64,000 bases of DNA from Sphagnum magellanicum (GCA_021904315.1 CM038907.1:21893223-21957222); one strand, 5' to 3'. Positions 12,787 through 26,039 are shown, counted from the first letter of the stretch. The notes: a model not told the origin generated them from the letters alone. A program made the numbers and translations.

Positions 12787-14276
12787 TTAAAATAGTTGGT
12801 TCCCCCTTCCCCAGCCCCCTCTAAGGGAAGTTAACCTATCTACCCTAGTAATACAGGAGCAGCTTCAACACATGATAGTAGATTTATTAATTAATTAACT
12901 AATTTCCCAAGATTTCATGCTGAAAATTAAAATATTGTTTATTTTCCCTCATCAATTTTCGTTTTCTGCAAAACAGGTAAAATAAAAATAACTCAAATTT
13001 GCAACACTTTTTTAAATGATATAATATTATGATGATCAATGTTTTTTTATTTTGTGAAATTTTGCAACTTGGTGACAAAAAAAAGGCCCTTGCACATCGG
13101 CTTGAAGGAATTTGACCATTAGATTGGAGATAAGTCGCCAAGATGCAACAATTTGGCAACAAACTGGAACCATCCACCAGATCAACAATTTGGGTTTGGC
13201 ACCGCCTAAACTAACCAGCTTACATTGTTGAATGCTACAACCCTCCCCATCATGGGCCCCTTCTCACATCTCACCTCACTTAGTATGCACAACATTCACA
13301 AGCAGTTATGCGCACATTGAAACTAAGATCACCGCTAATAGTGAATGCCGATCTTTCTTGGTAGCACACTTAGTAGGATGGTTTCCGTTAAATTTTGGAT
13401 TGTGTTATTAAGGCTAAAAGCAAAGAATGCAACCAGAAAATTGGCATTATACTTTTGGATGAGTGCATTACTTTGTGTGAATGCATTCAAAGAAGATCAA
13501 GGTACAAAATAATATGCTCCTAATGCTAAAGGAGGAAATAGGAAACTAAAAAATATTATATTTTTGTCTTTAAGTTCATTCCAAGAAGATCACGATACAA
13601 ATCTTCCTTTTGAATCATTAATTTGATTTGATTTGGGGGTTCTTTGGTTAGGATTTGATCTTGTATGCTAGGATAGTCATAAATGCAGATCTTTTGAAGG
13701 ATGAGCTTAGGAGCAATGCTTACACACTGCTTGTGGCCCAAGGGATTTAGGAGGACCAAATTGAATGCAAAAAGGTACACAAGTTTTCAATTTAAAAACC
13801 CATTGAACGTTCAAGTGTTTTTTTGTTTTATATAGTTGTGCAAGGTTTGAAGGTCGTCAAAATCCCAAAAGTTGTAGGGTTTAAGGTTCAAGTTTGGCTT
13901 CCTAAAAATGCTTCATTGAGTTCGTGTCTTCTGCTTGAATGTTGATCAGCCTTTCTTTTGGTTTCTTACTAAAAAGTTCGTTGTGAGAGCTTTGCAACAC
14001 ATCCAAGGTCACTAATTTGTTTTCCTTGTCAAATTTGCAATCATTGTTGTGGAAATGGCGTCGATGAAACCTCCACAAAATTTCAAGTTTTATTTCTTCT
14101 TCTCAACCTTTGTAATACCTAATTCTGCTACAAACCACACACCTAGTGAGTCACCTAACACTTATACTATTTTAGCTCCCTCCTCATTGTCACCTACATT
14201 TGTTGCTACATTGAAAGGTAAAAGTTTGTTGGTTTTTAAATCTACACCCACATTTGAATCTATAGATTATATGTCA
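12787..14276. other. Spacer without recognised gene
   Basis: AT-rich sequence with short frames only. The last few hundred bases may belong to the 5' part of the hAT-type relic that follows (a frame at 14049-14327 runs into its first recognisable block), but homology upstream of 14277 is not clear to me. Confidence 0.5.
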
Positions 14277-15990
14277 AACTTTGGAAGTAGTGAACGAAAG
14301 AAGAAGAGGCCAAAGATATTTGAATAGGAAATAAATAGATTTTTTCAAGATCGATGGGTAGCTAGGTTTCCCTAGTTTGGGCCAATATGTGGACTAAATG
14401 GGAAAATGAAAATGGTCAAATGGAAAAAAAATACTAATTCCAAAACTAAATTCCCTCATCAAACATTCTAGAATGATGAAATGTAGAAGGCTAGACCAAG
14501 AATTATTCTAGGGCAATCTTCTCTTTGTCCTTCTAATGTTCGTGCGTGAAAAATGAAAAATTGCATGCCTCCAAAGGACATGATACAGTTGTGTAAATTA
14601 CAAATGGTGACAAAGCAAAAAAGAAAAAGAAATACCTGTAATTTGTTGCAATTTTCCATTTATTCCAATAAGGGCACCTGATGACAAATTTTGAAGTATT
14701 CAAAAGGCTTTTCTAGTTCTTGAAAGTGGAGCATTGTCCTCAAAAACATTGGTCAGCCACCACAAAGTAAACCATGGTTGAAGCAATGCATAGCCAAATG
14801 TTGCAAACCACAAAGGCTTTTGTCCAGAAAATATTATTCATTTTAATGAGTTGTGACGAAGTCACCACTATTGATAACCAAAGTTGGCTTTCAATTCATC
14901 TGTATGTGATTGATGGGTGGAAGTGGGTCCCAATTTTATTTAACCTACAAAGGGTTTTGGATGGTGCAACTTCTACCAATTTGACTAAGTTTATTATGCA
15001 AAATCTTGTTGAGTTTGGAAGCATGATTGAAATAGATCTAGCAAACAAGTTGGTTTGCTTCGGAGCAGATGGAATGATAGTTTTTCAGGGCCTCAAAAAT
15101 GGTGTCACCACAAAGCTGATGCAAAACCATGCTCCATTTGTGAGTGGTGTGCATTGTATGGCACATTGCACAAACTTAGCTGTCCAAACTTTGAACAATT
15201 TTAGTTTGGTGGGAAAAATCGAAATTTTTTTTGCATCTATGCACAATTATTTTGCCCACAATCCCAAGCGCCATCTTGAGGCAAATAAGTTGGCCGAACT
15301 CTTTGAATGCAAAGGCAATAATTGTCAAAAACATCAAGACACATTAGATCTCAATGTTATCACCTTCCAAAAGAACGCTTAATGAATACAAAGTTTTGGT
15401 TGTAGAAATGGTTAAGGACAGTGTAACTATTGACACTACCAAGACCAATTATGAACTCATGTGTGATCCAAAGATGATGATGGGTCTTTCTTGCATCATT
15501 CTTTTGTTGGAATTGGTGTAAGGATTGTTAAAAATTTCCCAAAGCCAACAGACATTCATTTGTGATTTTATCTATGTTTTAAAGCTTTGTGAAACAAATA
15601 TTTTCACAATGTATTGTGAAGTTGGAAAAAGGTTTTCTTCACAACACTTTAATCATTTCTAAATCCTTGTGAACACATCCATGAACACTTGTGCTTGACA
15701 TGGTGGAAAGAACCCAGCACATGCATTGGACATGTTGCCTTTTTTTTGGGAGGCAAACTCTATATGTTGCATACCCACGATTTGATTACTAAGGAGACAA
15801 TGGGCCTCATAACCAAACAAGTTTAGGTTGAATGTGTGGAATCTGTGAAATAGTAGTGTTTTGAAGCTACTACAAATTTCATCTCTGAATTAAAAAATAT
15901 TTTCCAACACATAAGAGTTGTTAAATGCCACTAAGGTGAATCTTGTAGTTCTAGCTTGTTCCCTAAGGCTAAAACAACATGTTCAAGTGA
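14277..15990 (+). pseudogene. Decayed hAT-type transposase (DUF4371 family)
   Basis: The best preserved piece is the 202-codon open frame 14774-15382. It contains DEVTTIDNQSWLSIHLYVID, FGADGMIVFQG, and HAPFVSGVHCMAHCTNLAVQ, the characteristic blocks of zinc-finger/DUF4371 proteins derived from hAT transposons. Upstream (14277-14700) are traces of the TTF/BED-like N-terminal part, near FQDRWVARFP, interrupted by in-frame stops. Downstream (15383-15990) the sequence still resembles the middle and C-terminal region but is shifted between frames and stopped repeatedly. Terminal inverted repeats were not found. Three- to fourfold degradation relative to an intact protein of roughly 700-800 aa suggests an old, non-autonomous fossil of a plain DNA transposon. 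A solo LTR lies 190 bp downstream. Confidence 0.8.
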
Positions 15991-16175
15991 ATCTTGATGA
16001 ATAATCAATTTTTTTCAAATTGATGATGCAAAACCATGCCCAATCTACCATGCTACCTCCCCATGATTGTAATCCAATTACCTGTTTATGGGAAAGGCTT
16101 GGGTTTAATGTGATTCTAAACCACCATCTTTCCAAGTGGTTTAAACTAATCAAGTTATGTATGGTGATGGTGTTG

Positions 16176-17089
16176 GGCAATGTCACAACTTTAGCCTTGG
16201 GTTTGCGACCAAGGCAAGGGCTTGCAAGGTTGCGAGCCAAAAGGGAATCCTAGGGGCCACATCTCATGCTCATGGGAGTGCAAAAGAGTGTGAGGGAATA
16301 AACCCTCACACTCCCAAGTGAACTCCCATTTTGGGAATTAGAGTCCCAATGGATTCCCAAATTTTCAAAGGGCAAATGTAGGGGTCAAAATGCATTGGAT
16401 TGAAAAGTTTTTTATATCATTGGAAAGTTATTGAAACTTAGATGTCTAAAATGGGCTCGCATGACCCATTTGGACATCTGAAACACAAGTTATGACTAAA
16501 AGAAAAGTCGGGAATCAAATTGGCAGTTTGACCCCTGACCACTAAAAGTGAGGAATCAACCTAATTTCCTTGTGTGCAGGTGGCATGCGACATATCGTTG
16601 GAAAGCTCTTGACAAGGGCTACAACTTTGCTTCAGACCTCAGAGGTCTACACACAAAGTTATGGGGTCCCAAAGTTGTGAGAATTCCAACTTTGTGAATT
16701 TTGGAACTCCCATTTGAGAGTCCCAGGACAAAATACCATTTGGATGTGGGCCTCATGGAGAGGCACAAAGCATACTATAAGGGGGAAGGTGGTGGCTTCC
16801 CCCAAGTCCGGGCCGTGGTGAATCTTGTGAGTCCGAGGTTGCCCGTGGCTCTTCTTAGCACCAAAAGTGCTCCAACTATGCACTAACCAACTTGTTTGGT
16901 TTTGTGCAGGTCTATGTGAGTGATTAGTTGCTTGTCATTCTTCCTAGTCCCATCCCGGAGCTCCAACACGCCCCTCTACCCCCAAAATGCTGCGAACCAG
17001 GGAGCGTGCCCCAACTCCTCGCTCTTCCGTTGTTTTCACTTCAGACTCACATTCGAGTCTATCAAGGAGCTTGAAGGCACATCAGGCAA
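16176..17089. mobile_element. Solo LTR (16181-17084) with 5-bp target-site duplication
   Basis: A 904-bp segment starts TGTCACAACTTTAG and ends GGCACATCA, so it has the TG...CA ends of an LTR. It is flanked on both sides by GGCAA (16176-16180 and 17085-17089), a perfect 5-bp target duplication. No internal retroelement coding region adjoins it. A diverged second copy is at 40421-41329. Together these support a solo LTR left by recombination between the two ends of an LTR retrotransposon, most likely Ty3/gypsy by length and duplication size. The family assignment is inference. Confidence 0.85.
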
Positions 17090-20000
17090 CATGAAAAATG
17101 AGCGCACTTAACCTTCATCAAAACAAAGCTCCGAAATCATTTTACTACACATCTGGACCTTGTTGTTTAAATGTATGTGTAGAGAACTCTCCTTTTTATT
17201 CAAAGTTATTCATAATTGGAATAACATTAGTTACGATATGACATTGATGCATAGCTCTCATGTGGCATTGCATTATTGTTTTGCAAGTTACTAGTTTATT
17301 AATTCTTGTCGAAAGTTAATTGTTAGTTGGATACCAGTTCTATATTCTGGTTTCTATTCAACCTATGGCAATAATCAATGAAAACGCACACCTTTGATTG
17401 CATGTTTTTTTCTCAATGGTGGTGACATGGTTACAACTTACAAACTTTCTATGTTTAATTATACCCCAAATTCATTCAGGTTTATTCTTGCCTCTTAATC
17501 TTGTTTCTAATTGGGTTTTGGGTGCAGATAGGGCTTGAGTTGCAATGAGCAACACCTTTATAGGGTTGGGGTTCGAATCCCCTTCAAGCTATTTAAGGTT
17601 TAGTGTTCTCAATTAATAATTTTTAATGTGAGTTTATTTGAGGAATTTGACATCAATATTGAGATTACAAGATAAGTGCACATGGATTCTGGATTAACAA
17701 TTAGTTAATATAAAACCTCAATTGGAAGCATCGTGACATAATAAAGAGGATCAAATTAAGTAGTTTTTGGAACTGAAAAGGTAAATAATAAACATTTCTG
17801 GGCAAATTGCAACAACACAAGCTATAGACTTTTACCTAAGTGGAGGAGATTAGCATTTGACATTAACGAGGCTAGAAGAGTATAATGTTTAACTTCAAAA
17901 GCTTCAAAGGGAAAAGGTAAATAAACCTTCATTTTGGGAAATAAACATTTAATGCAACTAACAAGTGAATAGATTGCAAGGACTTTTGTGGTGAATAATC
18001 CTTTGTTAATCACCTCAATGAAAACGTCTTAGTTTTGAGTTTTTGTAGACAAGCAAATGCGCACATGTTGTACCCATGATGGGCTAGAAAGTTAACAAGG
18101 CTTTTATCAAAATATACGCCCAACTCAAATGGGCTTGTCCCTCAACATTGGTAGGAGCCATCGTGTTCAACACCCCTTTCTTCAATTTGGGTTTAATTAT
18201 TCATGCATGCTAAATGTGTGTGACTAACTACTGATAAGTTCCATACTACTATGAAGAGTGACATGTTGTCACATATTACTCTTTCATATTAACACCTGAA
18301 AAACAATTTGGATTATCCATTCTCATGTTCTGTGGGTTTTTTTAGACATGTCAACAACTACATTCATCGGGTCAAAGGCTTGTTTTAAATTTTGTTCAAA
18401 CTTTGTTCAACATGCATGTACTTGGCCCCCTATTTGATTTTGATCGAAACAAGGTATGTTCTTGGTGTGGAAGCTTATCAAATTATTCTTGTTGTGACCT
18501 TTGTACAATGGTCACACTAGATACTTGCTTATCAAAACCTTAAAATTAAGCACCCTAAAGCATACATCACCCTAGGCTGAAAATGGTCTTGGGACGGGTG
18601 ATTCCAAAAATAACACATTGCCTAGATGCATAATATACTTATGTAAAAGCTACATGTGGTTGTAGGGGAAAATATTCTCTGTCATGTTGGTTAGATATCG
18701 AGTTGAATTGTTGAAGCTTTCCTTTTTTTTCAAGTTGTTGCCTCAATGTTTTTTGCATTGTAAATTATTGCTTATGTAATGTTTGTATGCCATAGTTTGA
18801 ATTATATATGACTATTCATGAAGTTTAAACAAGTGTATTTGGTGTGGTGAACTATTGTTTGTGTCATTTTGTGATTTAGTGTAAATCAAGAAAGCATTAT
18901 GTGGTTTGAAGGTTGAAGTGACCCATTGTGGAACCATGTGATGAAAATACCATATTACAAATATTACCAAGCAGCCAATCGAGGAATTGTAGTATGAATC
19001 TTCTCTTTGTTCTAATGATGTCTTTTGTTGTTGATTTGTAGTTCTATTGGGTACTACTTCTGGGTTGTGAACCCATAAATCCTTGTGTAATAACATATCT
19101 TTTACCTTTGTATGTAAATTCCATGTTGATGACAAGGACACTATGACGTTTGTGGTTGATTACTTTAAGGAGATTTATAAGTTCGTTATTCGATACTCGA
19201 AGTAAATGCAACAGAAATTTAGGATGACACATATTTTATACAATGGTTTTGCTTTGATTTCAAGTAGGTTTGTTATATAGTAATCTACACCCATCATTTG
19301 TCATTGGGAGCTACTAATGAAGTCAGTGGCTAATTATGGTAACATGTTTCCACTACTACTCATGATGAAGATGATGGTTTAGTACTTTGTGAACAACCTC
19401 ATAAGGGTTATGACTATAGTCATTATTGTGGAGATTTCTTTACTTTTCATAGATATGAATAATGAGGTTTGGTTTCTGCTTTATGGTTATCTTGAAGGTG
19501 TGACTACCAAGCATAATTGGGAGCAACTCAAAACATTGTTTTCATTCCGTCTTAAGCAAGTGAGGACCCCTGCCTATTGTTTAAATCACATATGTTATTT
19601 CCTATATTGTGTTTCCTCTCACCATGTTCCCAACCAAAACTCATTTGGAAGCTAAATCCGGGAGAGTGTTTTGAAACCACAATTGTGTTCTTGTTGAAAT
19701 TTCTCTAGAATTTCATAAATATGTTTTATCATTACTTCATGGTATAAGTGTTGTAGGATTACTACAAAAGCCATGTTGATGCAGCAATTGGACACCAAGG
19801 CCTCTCATCACTAGTGAAACCTTTCAACAATTGCAAGACAAATTTGACTTTGGTATTTGAAAAAAATTCACCAACCTTACTTTGATTTGTCAAAGAAGAA
19901 TGTGTTCACTGTTCTTTTGATTTAATAAAAATTTTGTTTTTCCATTGTTTAATGGTATGATATGTGGTTCTATGGAAGATGCAAAAACTAATTTCTTCCA

Positions 20001-20231
20001 TTATGTTCTTTCTCACAATTGTTGGAAATATTCAAATTGGGGCTATTAGACCCTTTTTTAACATGTTAGGTTTAACACCTTCTACAACAAATTGTTATAT
20101 CACATTGAACCAATGTTTATTGCCTCTATAAATCTTACTTGTATGCATAAAAGTGAGTGAACACTAGGGAAAATCTTTCTCGCATTGTAGTTTTAAAGCA
20201 TATTTTCATGTAACACCAACAAACATTATTG
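17090..20231. other. Spacer without recognised gene
   Basis: AT-rich sequence with scattered short frames. I see no conserved domain, splice pattern or RNA gene. It may contain eroded transposon sequence, since it lies between the solo LTR and the gypsy element. Confidence 0.5.
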
Positions 20232-20544
20232 TGTCATGCCCATACATGGCCTCATACATGATGGCCAGTTACGGGCATGCCCACCATGCCTTTTAGGGTT
20301 AATGTACGCTTTTAATGTTAATGTACGCTTTTAGGTGATTGTACGTTATTAGGTGCTTAAGGTTTCAGCTTGTTAGTAGCTGTATAAAAGGCTAAACCCT
20401 TCCCTTCTCCTTTTAGTTTTTTTAGAATTCCTTTGTCAGGAGAGTTTCCTCCATAGTCAAATTGGATTTCTAGATGTTCACGGTGATTATTACATGGCTA
20501 CCGTCTACATACACTACATGTTCTTTCTTTTTTTGCAATTCAAT
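20232..20544 (+). repeat. Left LTR segment of the gypsy element
   Basis: It starts TGTCATGCCCATACATGG and matches 31733-32013 until AATTCAAT, where similarity stops. Both copies carry the CTGTATAAAAGG TATA-like box of an LTR promoter. An 18-bp block around AATGTACGCTTTTA is duplicated in this copy only. Confidence 0.8.
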
Positions 20545-21759
20545 CCTAAAATTAATTCCTTTCTTTTACTTAATGTTGAAAGCGGCAAATTTCTTTTGGC
20601 TTTGAGTTCTTGAATTTATTTTACTGGTGTTGTTGCTGCTGCTATTGCTGTTACTGGAGGCTAGTGTTGTTGTTGCTACTGCTGGAAGGAGCTTGTGCTA
20701 TTACACCTTTGCCAACTAATAGAGCATGGATCCTGGAGCAAGTTTCAAATCTCTTTTTCTCTCTTTTTTTTTCTCTTGCACATAGAAGAACACAAGAGGA
20801 GTCGTGAAGACTTTTGAAGCTGCTAGAAGCGAGAATTTTTTTAAAAATATATATATATTTTTTTTATTTTGCGACATTGCAAGTTGTAACGCTACCCGCA
20901 AGCTACAACATCGTGAGTTACGAGCTTGTAGCATCATGAGCTTATAGCGCTGCGAGCTTACAACGCCGCGAATTACAACATTTACAACACCACATTGTTG
21001 TCAGCCATCACTGCGGAGCTCATGGGCGCTCTACAACATTATGACCTCCGACATCATGTCACTGATTTCCATCCGTCCACGGACATTTGTCTAAGGACGT
21101 CCATCGGACTTCATCCATGGTTCCATTCCATCCACCAACATTTTTTTTTAATTTGAAAAATAATATTATTATTAATTAATATGTACATCTACATACTCTC
21201 GTATTAATACATACATGTATGTATTTAATATTAATACATATATTTATGTTATTTTTATATTAATACATACATTTACATTATTTTATTAATACATAAATAT
21301 ACAATTATTTCTTCCTTTGCTTCATCATGTAGCATTGGGTGATTACTGAAACTAAAAATTGCATAGGGTATGTTCTCTTAAGCACTTCACATTTTGTTTC
21401 CATTACAGTTGCATTTAATTTCATGGTTGTGTTAGAATTTTGTAGTTAGTGCTTTATATTGCTACCAAATTTTTGGGCATGGGACAACACCATGTCTTCG
21501 GATGATGAAAGCACTACCGCTCAGCCAGAGCCTAGGTATCAACTATGAAGTAACACACAACCATTTGAGCCGATTTCTTTGAGCTCACGATCTTCACAAT
21601 AGTACCATCAAACGTCTACAGCACCATTGTCATCGAACATAATTCCTTCCAAGAATTCAGGTTCAGGTTACACTACATCAACGGTACATTAGAGTCCATT
21701 TGGAAGGGTTAATTAGTGGGGTACGCCTATTGTCGCATTTGCTTTCACACCATCACCAT

Positions 21760-23040
21760 ATATTCTATTGCAAGCTGTGACTTCTACACCCATATACACC
21801 ATGGAGGTCAACAATTCCTCTAGGATAATTAAGAAGCTCAGCAGAAGGCCAAGTACCATTTTTTTGAAAAAGTTCAAAACAACTTTCTCAACTATGGTTT
21901 GTGAATTAAAGCTCAAATATGGTGCTAATTACACCGAGGCGTTCACATTCAAACAATTGGCCCATTATGTGCACTATGAGGCATTGGATGTTTACAAACA
22001 ACATTTTTCGAGGATTTTAGGCATCACCCAAATCCCCAATCTAACTTATGCCATAGCCATCACCACCACTTCTCAAACTGCCATTACACATCATGGGACT
22101 ATGCCCAATAATCCAGATTCGGTACCTGCTTCAATAAACCTTTCTCCTCAACAACTCATTATTGTTACCATAAACATTCCTCCCACCATCGATGCACTAG
22201 CTTTTACTGATCCATTGGGGGAATTCTTTTGAGTTCTTGAATTGGAATTTCTAGTGAAAAGTTCTGAAAAAATTCTACAACATGCCACCTTCTCTCGACA
22301 AAATGATGAAACCCTCAAGATGCTCTATAAGAAGCTTCTCAAGCTTAAAGAGGATACTTAGAGCATCATAGACCTGGAAGCTGCCCATTGGTATTTTTGT
22401 TCATTGGAAGGTACTTCGACACTCCATGCGCAAGTTTTGCAATGGGTTTTTACAGAATTTGGAGACTCGTACATTTTGTTGTATGTGTATAACATTTTTA
22501 AAAAGTAGGAATTGGTTCATGCACACTATGAAGCCTCCATCACATTCAAGGCCTTAGCCTCCACCAACTGCGCCAACCAGATCATCACATTCTTTTTCAA
22601 GGGCTAAAGCAATGCACTTGGCTACACCCATCCTACCTTCTTACAACTACCATGGCAATCCTACCCACAAAGCTAATGAATGCAACATTCCTTCTGAAGA
22701 TTTCTTTTGTGATTATTGTGGGAAAGAGGGACATCATGAAGTTGTTTATTTTGCCAAATTCTTGGAACAGAAGTAACTTCGATTACCATGGCAAAATCTG
22801 CTAGCATCTTCCGCTACCCCTCAACCAAAAGCCAAAGCACCTCAGCCTTCCACTCAGGTTTTCCCCACCAAGGGTAATTCCAGTAAAAATGTTAAGAAGA
22901 CGGAACACAATGCTGACAAGAGGGAAATGCTCCAAGCCCATGCCACTCAAATTCAAACTTTGCAAAATGAACTTGAATCATTAAATGCCCAACTTGCTAA
23001 TCTAAAAGGCAAGTCTTCCCAACTAGCTAGTCATGCCCAA
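21760..23040 (+). pseudogene. gag region of the gypsy element (fossil)
   Basis: A gag-like frame (21768-22232) contains RRPSTIFLKKFKTTFSTMV and YTEAFTFKQLAHYVHYEALD. A zinc-knuckle-like stretch lies near 22690-22760 (FCDYCGKEGHHE). A coiled-coil-like stretch (TQIQTLQNELESLNAQLANL) lies near 22950-23010. The region is broken. In the family it would encode the capsid/nucleocapsid part. Assignment rests on position and motif order, not on a database match. Confidence 0.65.
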
Positions 23041-23899
23041 CATGTATAGGGTTCAAGATCACAGGAGGGACCTCCTAGGTTGTTTTATGGCCTCCCACAC
23101 AATGCCATGGTGCGGGAGTATGTTTTTTCTAGTGCACACAATTTTAGTTTCACACCAGAATTTGCCACTTCTTTTTTCCCTTCCCACTTTGCGGCATAAG
23201 AACCTAGTGTGGCACCCAGAGTTTTTGCCACTAGGCAAGTAATTTAGACTGATGGACTCGCATCTAGTTCAAGTCCTATTACTAGGGCTAGAGGAGCTCA
23301 AACAATCATGCCACAATCTTTTCGTCTTTTCAACACGGAAGAATAATGCACCTTATTGGCAAGGGGGGAGGAGACTACTACACCACAAGCTGTTAGGGCA
23401 TTAAATTTTCGTGTCCCAAGAGTACATGTACATCATGAAAACACACAATTTTCCACTGATCTGCTTATGGAATGCCAACTTCAAATGCATGGAGTGGCTC
23501 AAAAGGTTGTGAGTACATCATTGTTTAGTTTTCAAGATTTGAAGCTAAACACTAGGGACATAATTGTAGTATTAAAGGATACCCTGAACACTACATCAAG
23601 TCTTTTACCAATCCCTAATCCACATGCTACAGGGGTCCCATCTAAGACCTTGGAGAGACACTCAATTGGCTCACGTGTTGCAAATGGCGTTCATAATCTA
23701 ATCACTAGTTCTAGCATGGTTAAACTAATGGGCTCTCTTACTTTTGATTCTACATTCACATATCAAAAGGGAGTTAAGAACAGTTCACTTGTGGATTTGT
23801 TACTTAGCAAAGGCATTGTGGATAACCATTCTCTTCACAAAATCTCTCACTCATTTTCGAAGGTGGTGCCTAGTGAAAGAACTTCCATTGCCACCGAAG

Positions 23900-24110
23900 T
23901 TGCCATTGTCAACAATATTGAGTCAACAATCGAGGTGGGAGGACATACACCCAGAGTGGTACTTCTTGATACATGTGCCCAACTAGTGATTCTTGGAGTT
24001 CAATTTGCCAAGAAGATGGGCATGCTCGACTTTAAACTATGGAAATCTATGTGGCAAATTCGCATCGCTGGTGGGAACGTAAAGGAGGTACTTAGGGAGA
24101 TTTGGATTTG
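23900..24110 (+). pseudogene. Retropepsin-like protease region (fossil)
   Basis: Within the frame 23356-24111, the C-terminal part (EVGGHTPRVVLLDT, then ILGVQFAKKMGM) resembles the active-site strand and following helix of retroviral-type aspartic proteases. It lies between gag and the methyltransferase region, as expected for the protease of a gypsy element. It is part of a broken element. Confidence 0.6.
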
Positions 24111-24619
24111 ATTGCATTTAGTTTCAATGAAGGTACAAATCAAGATATTGGCCTATAGGTCAGATGTTTAGTCACCAATGCCACTAGTTACGATGTGTTC
24201 ATTGGGCAAGAAACCCTGTTTCCACTAAAATTCATAATTGACGACTAGTTCGAACATGCATACTATTGAATGGATTGGGAAACTAATGGCCACTACTTAG
24301 GATACATACCCTTTGATTTACATGGGAACCATAATCCTATGGTTCACCACTATATGCTCAAAGATGCACACACCATTTCCTACATCCAACAAGCTAACCA
24401 CAAGTGGATAAAGGGAGAAGAGGAAGAGACAACTTATACCCAAGCTACTAAAAGCTTGAAGCTGGTTCCTATGGACATTCAACATGGACCAGAGGTCTTA
24501 CAGAAGTTCAAAGCAGCCCACAAGCCTTTGGTCAAAGCTCTATTTAGTTTTGAAAACATGGAGAGCCATGGCAAACCGATTAAACCAGTAATTTGTCAAC
24601 TAATCACCCGGACACCGCC

Positions 24620-25600
24620 TAAAGAGGGGATTACATTATCAAAGTTTTTTGGTGGTATTGGTACAGGTCTCAAAGCCCTACTATAGTCAGGGATGGTGGT
24701 TCGGAAGTATTTCTACGTAAACATTGATCCTATTGCAAGGCAAGTGGCGGCATCGAAAATGAGGGAGCTCATAGCCAGATTTCCACAATAGTTTACAACC
24801 ACCGCATGGAAGGTTAGTTTCACGTTTTTGCCCTCTGACATACAACTAATTCAGAAGAAACATATGGAATTACTTGGCCCCGTGGACCTCATCATTTCAG
24901 GTTGGGAGTGTCAAGGATTTTCAATGGCTAGATTTGGAGAAGGCTTGAATGACACAAGATCTAATATCTTCATTAACATGGTACAATTGATCACTTGGGC
25001 TCAATCCATTTCTCCTACGCTTAGTTATGTAATTGAGAACACCCCTTCTTAGCTTGACCAAAGGGAAAAAGTCCATGAGCATTACATGTTAGTCAAGCAT
25101 TACCTTGGAGAGCCACTCCAACTTGATGCGACATAATGCAATTCCTATGCGCACCAGTTGCGCAACTAGTGGACCAACCTTGCACCACTATCAGTTTTGC
25201 AATTAGCTCTAAGATACACCATCAGAGACCCCAACTTACAGGTTTCTCACATATTAAATGATGAAAGCTTTTGCCAACCAATTATAAGGCAAGAGAAACC
25301 TCCTTGGTTTCCTGTGAACACAATAGGAAAACCAAGAGGTGTTTGGCCCACCTTTATCTCCTTCCTAGGAACAGATGCCTTTTAGGGAGATGCACCAAGC
25401 TTGGTGTATCGTCATGCTTTAGCCACTTGGGATGAACCAAACCTAGAAGAAATAAAAAGGGCTATGGGGTTCTAAACTAGCATTACTAGTCACACTAAGG
25501 TGACTAGATTGGAATGTAACGTTCTATTGGGGAAAGGCATGGACCTAAATTCCCTTACATGGTTATTAGTAATTAGTGTACTCTTTCAAATGTACACAAC
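24620..25600 (+). pseudogene. DNMT3-like C5-cytosine methyltransferase region inside the gypsy element (fossil)
   Basis: Motifs occur in the order of C5-cytosine methyltransferases: motif I-like FFGGIGTGLKALL (about 24640-24684), motif IV-like DLIISGWECQGFSMA (about 24880-24930), and motif VI-like VIENTP (about 25028-25048). A spacer follows, then the C-terminal blocks EEIKRAMGF (about 25447-25473) and LLGKGMDLNSLTWLL (about 25526-25570). The last two resemble the ELERIMGF and LLGRSWSVPVIRHL blocks of DNMT3 enzymes. The region sits between protease and reverse transcriptase, so it belongs to the element and is not a separate host gene. It is broken like the rest. In an active relative it could methylate the element or its surroundings; that role is inference. 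Confidence 0.8.
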
Positions 25601-26039
25601 ACCAACACTAATTCAATCAGCTTGCAGTTTTGGCGATGTGACCACATGGCACCCCAACCAAGTACATTTGCCTATCTTCAACACTTTACATTTCACTCTC
25701 AGTGTTGGGGGGAAAAGGTACCATGTAATTTGACTCAAGTCGTTTTTGATACACATGGAGGTACATCAACTTCTGGATAAATAATTATAACCTTCTACAA
25801 ATCTACATAGTTGGATATTGGAAAACCTAGTACACCAGGCTCTTCAAACACACTTTCTAACTCCATTCCATGTGTTTCCAACTACCCTTTCGTTATGGGG
25901 AACTAGCTCACTAAGAAGGAGAAAAACCAGGTCACAAATTTGTTAATTAAATATGTGAATGTGTTCGCATTCTCAATGAAAGACTTAGGTAGGTGTAAGA
26001 CCATGTAGTTCTCTATACACTTTACAGATGAAACACTTG

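Noticed and set aside
24620-25600. A host DNA methyltransferase gene
   Set aside because: The segment lies exactly between the protease and reverse transcriptase of one element, shares its decay and shows no introns. It was therefore treated as part of the element.
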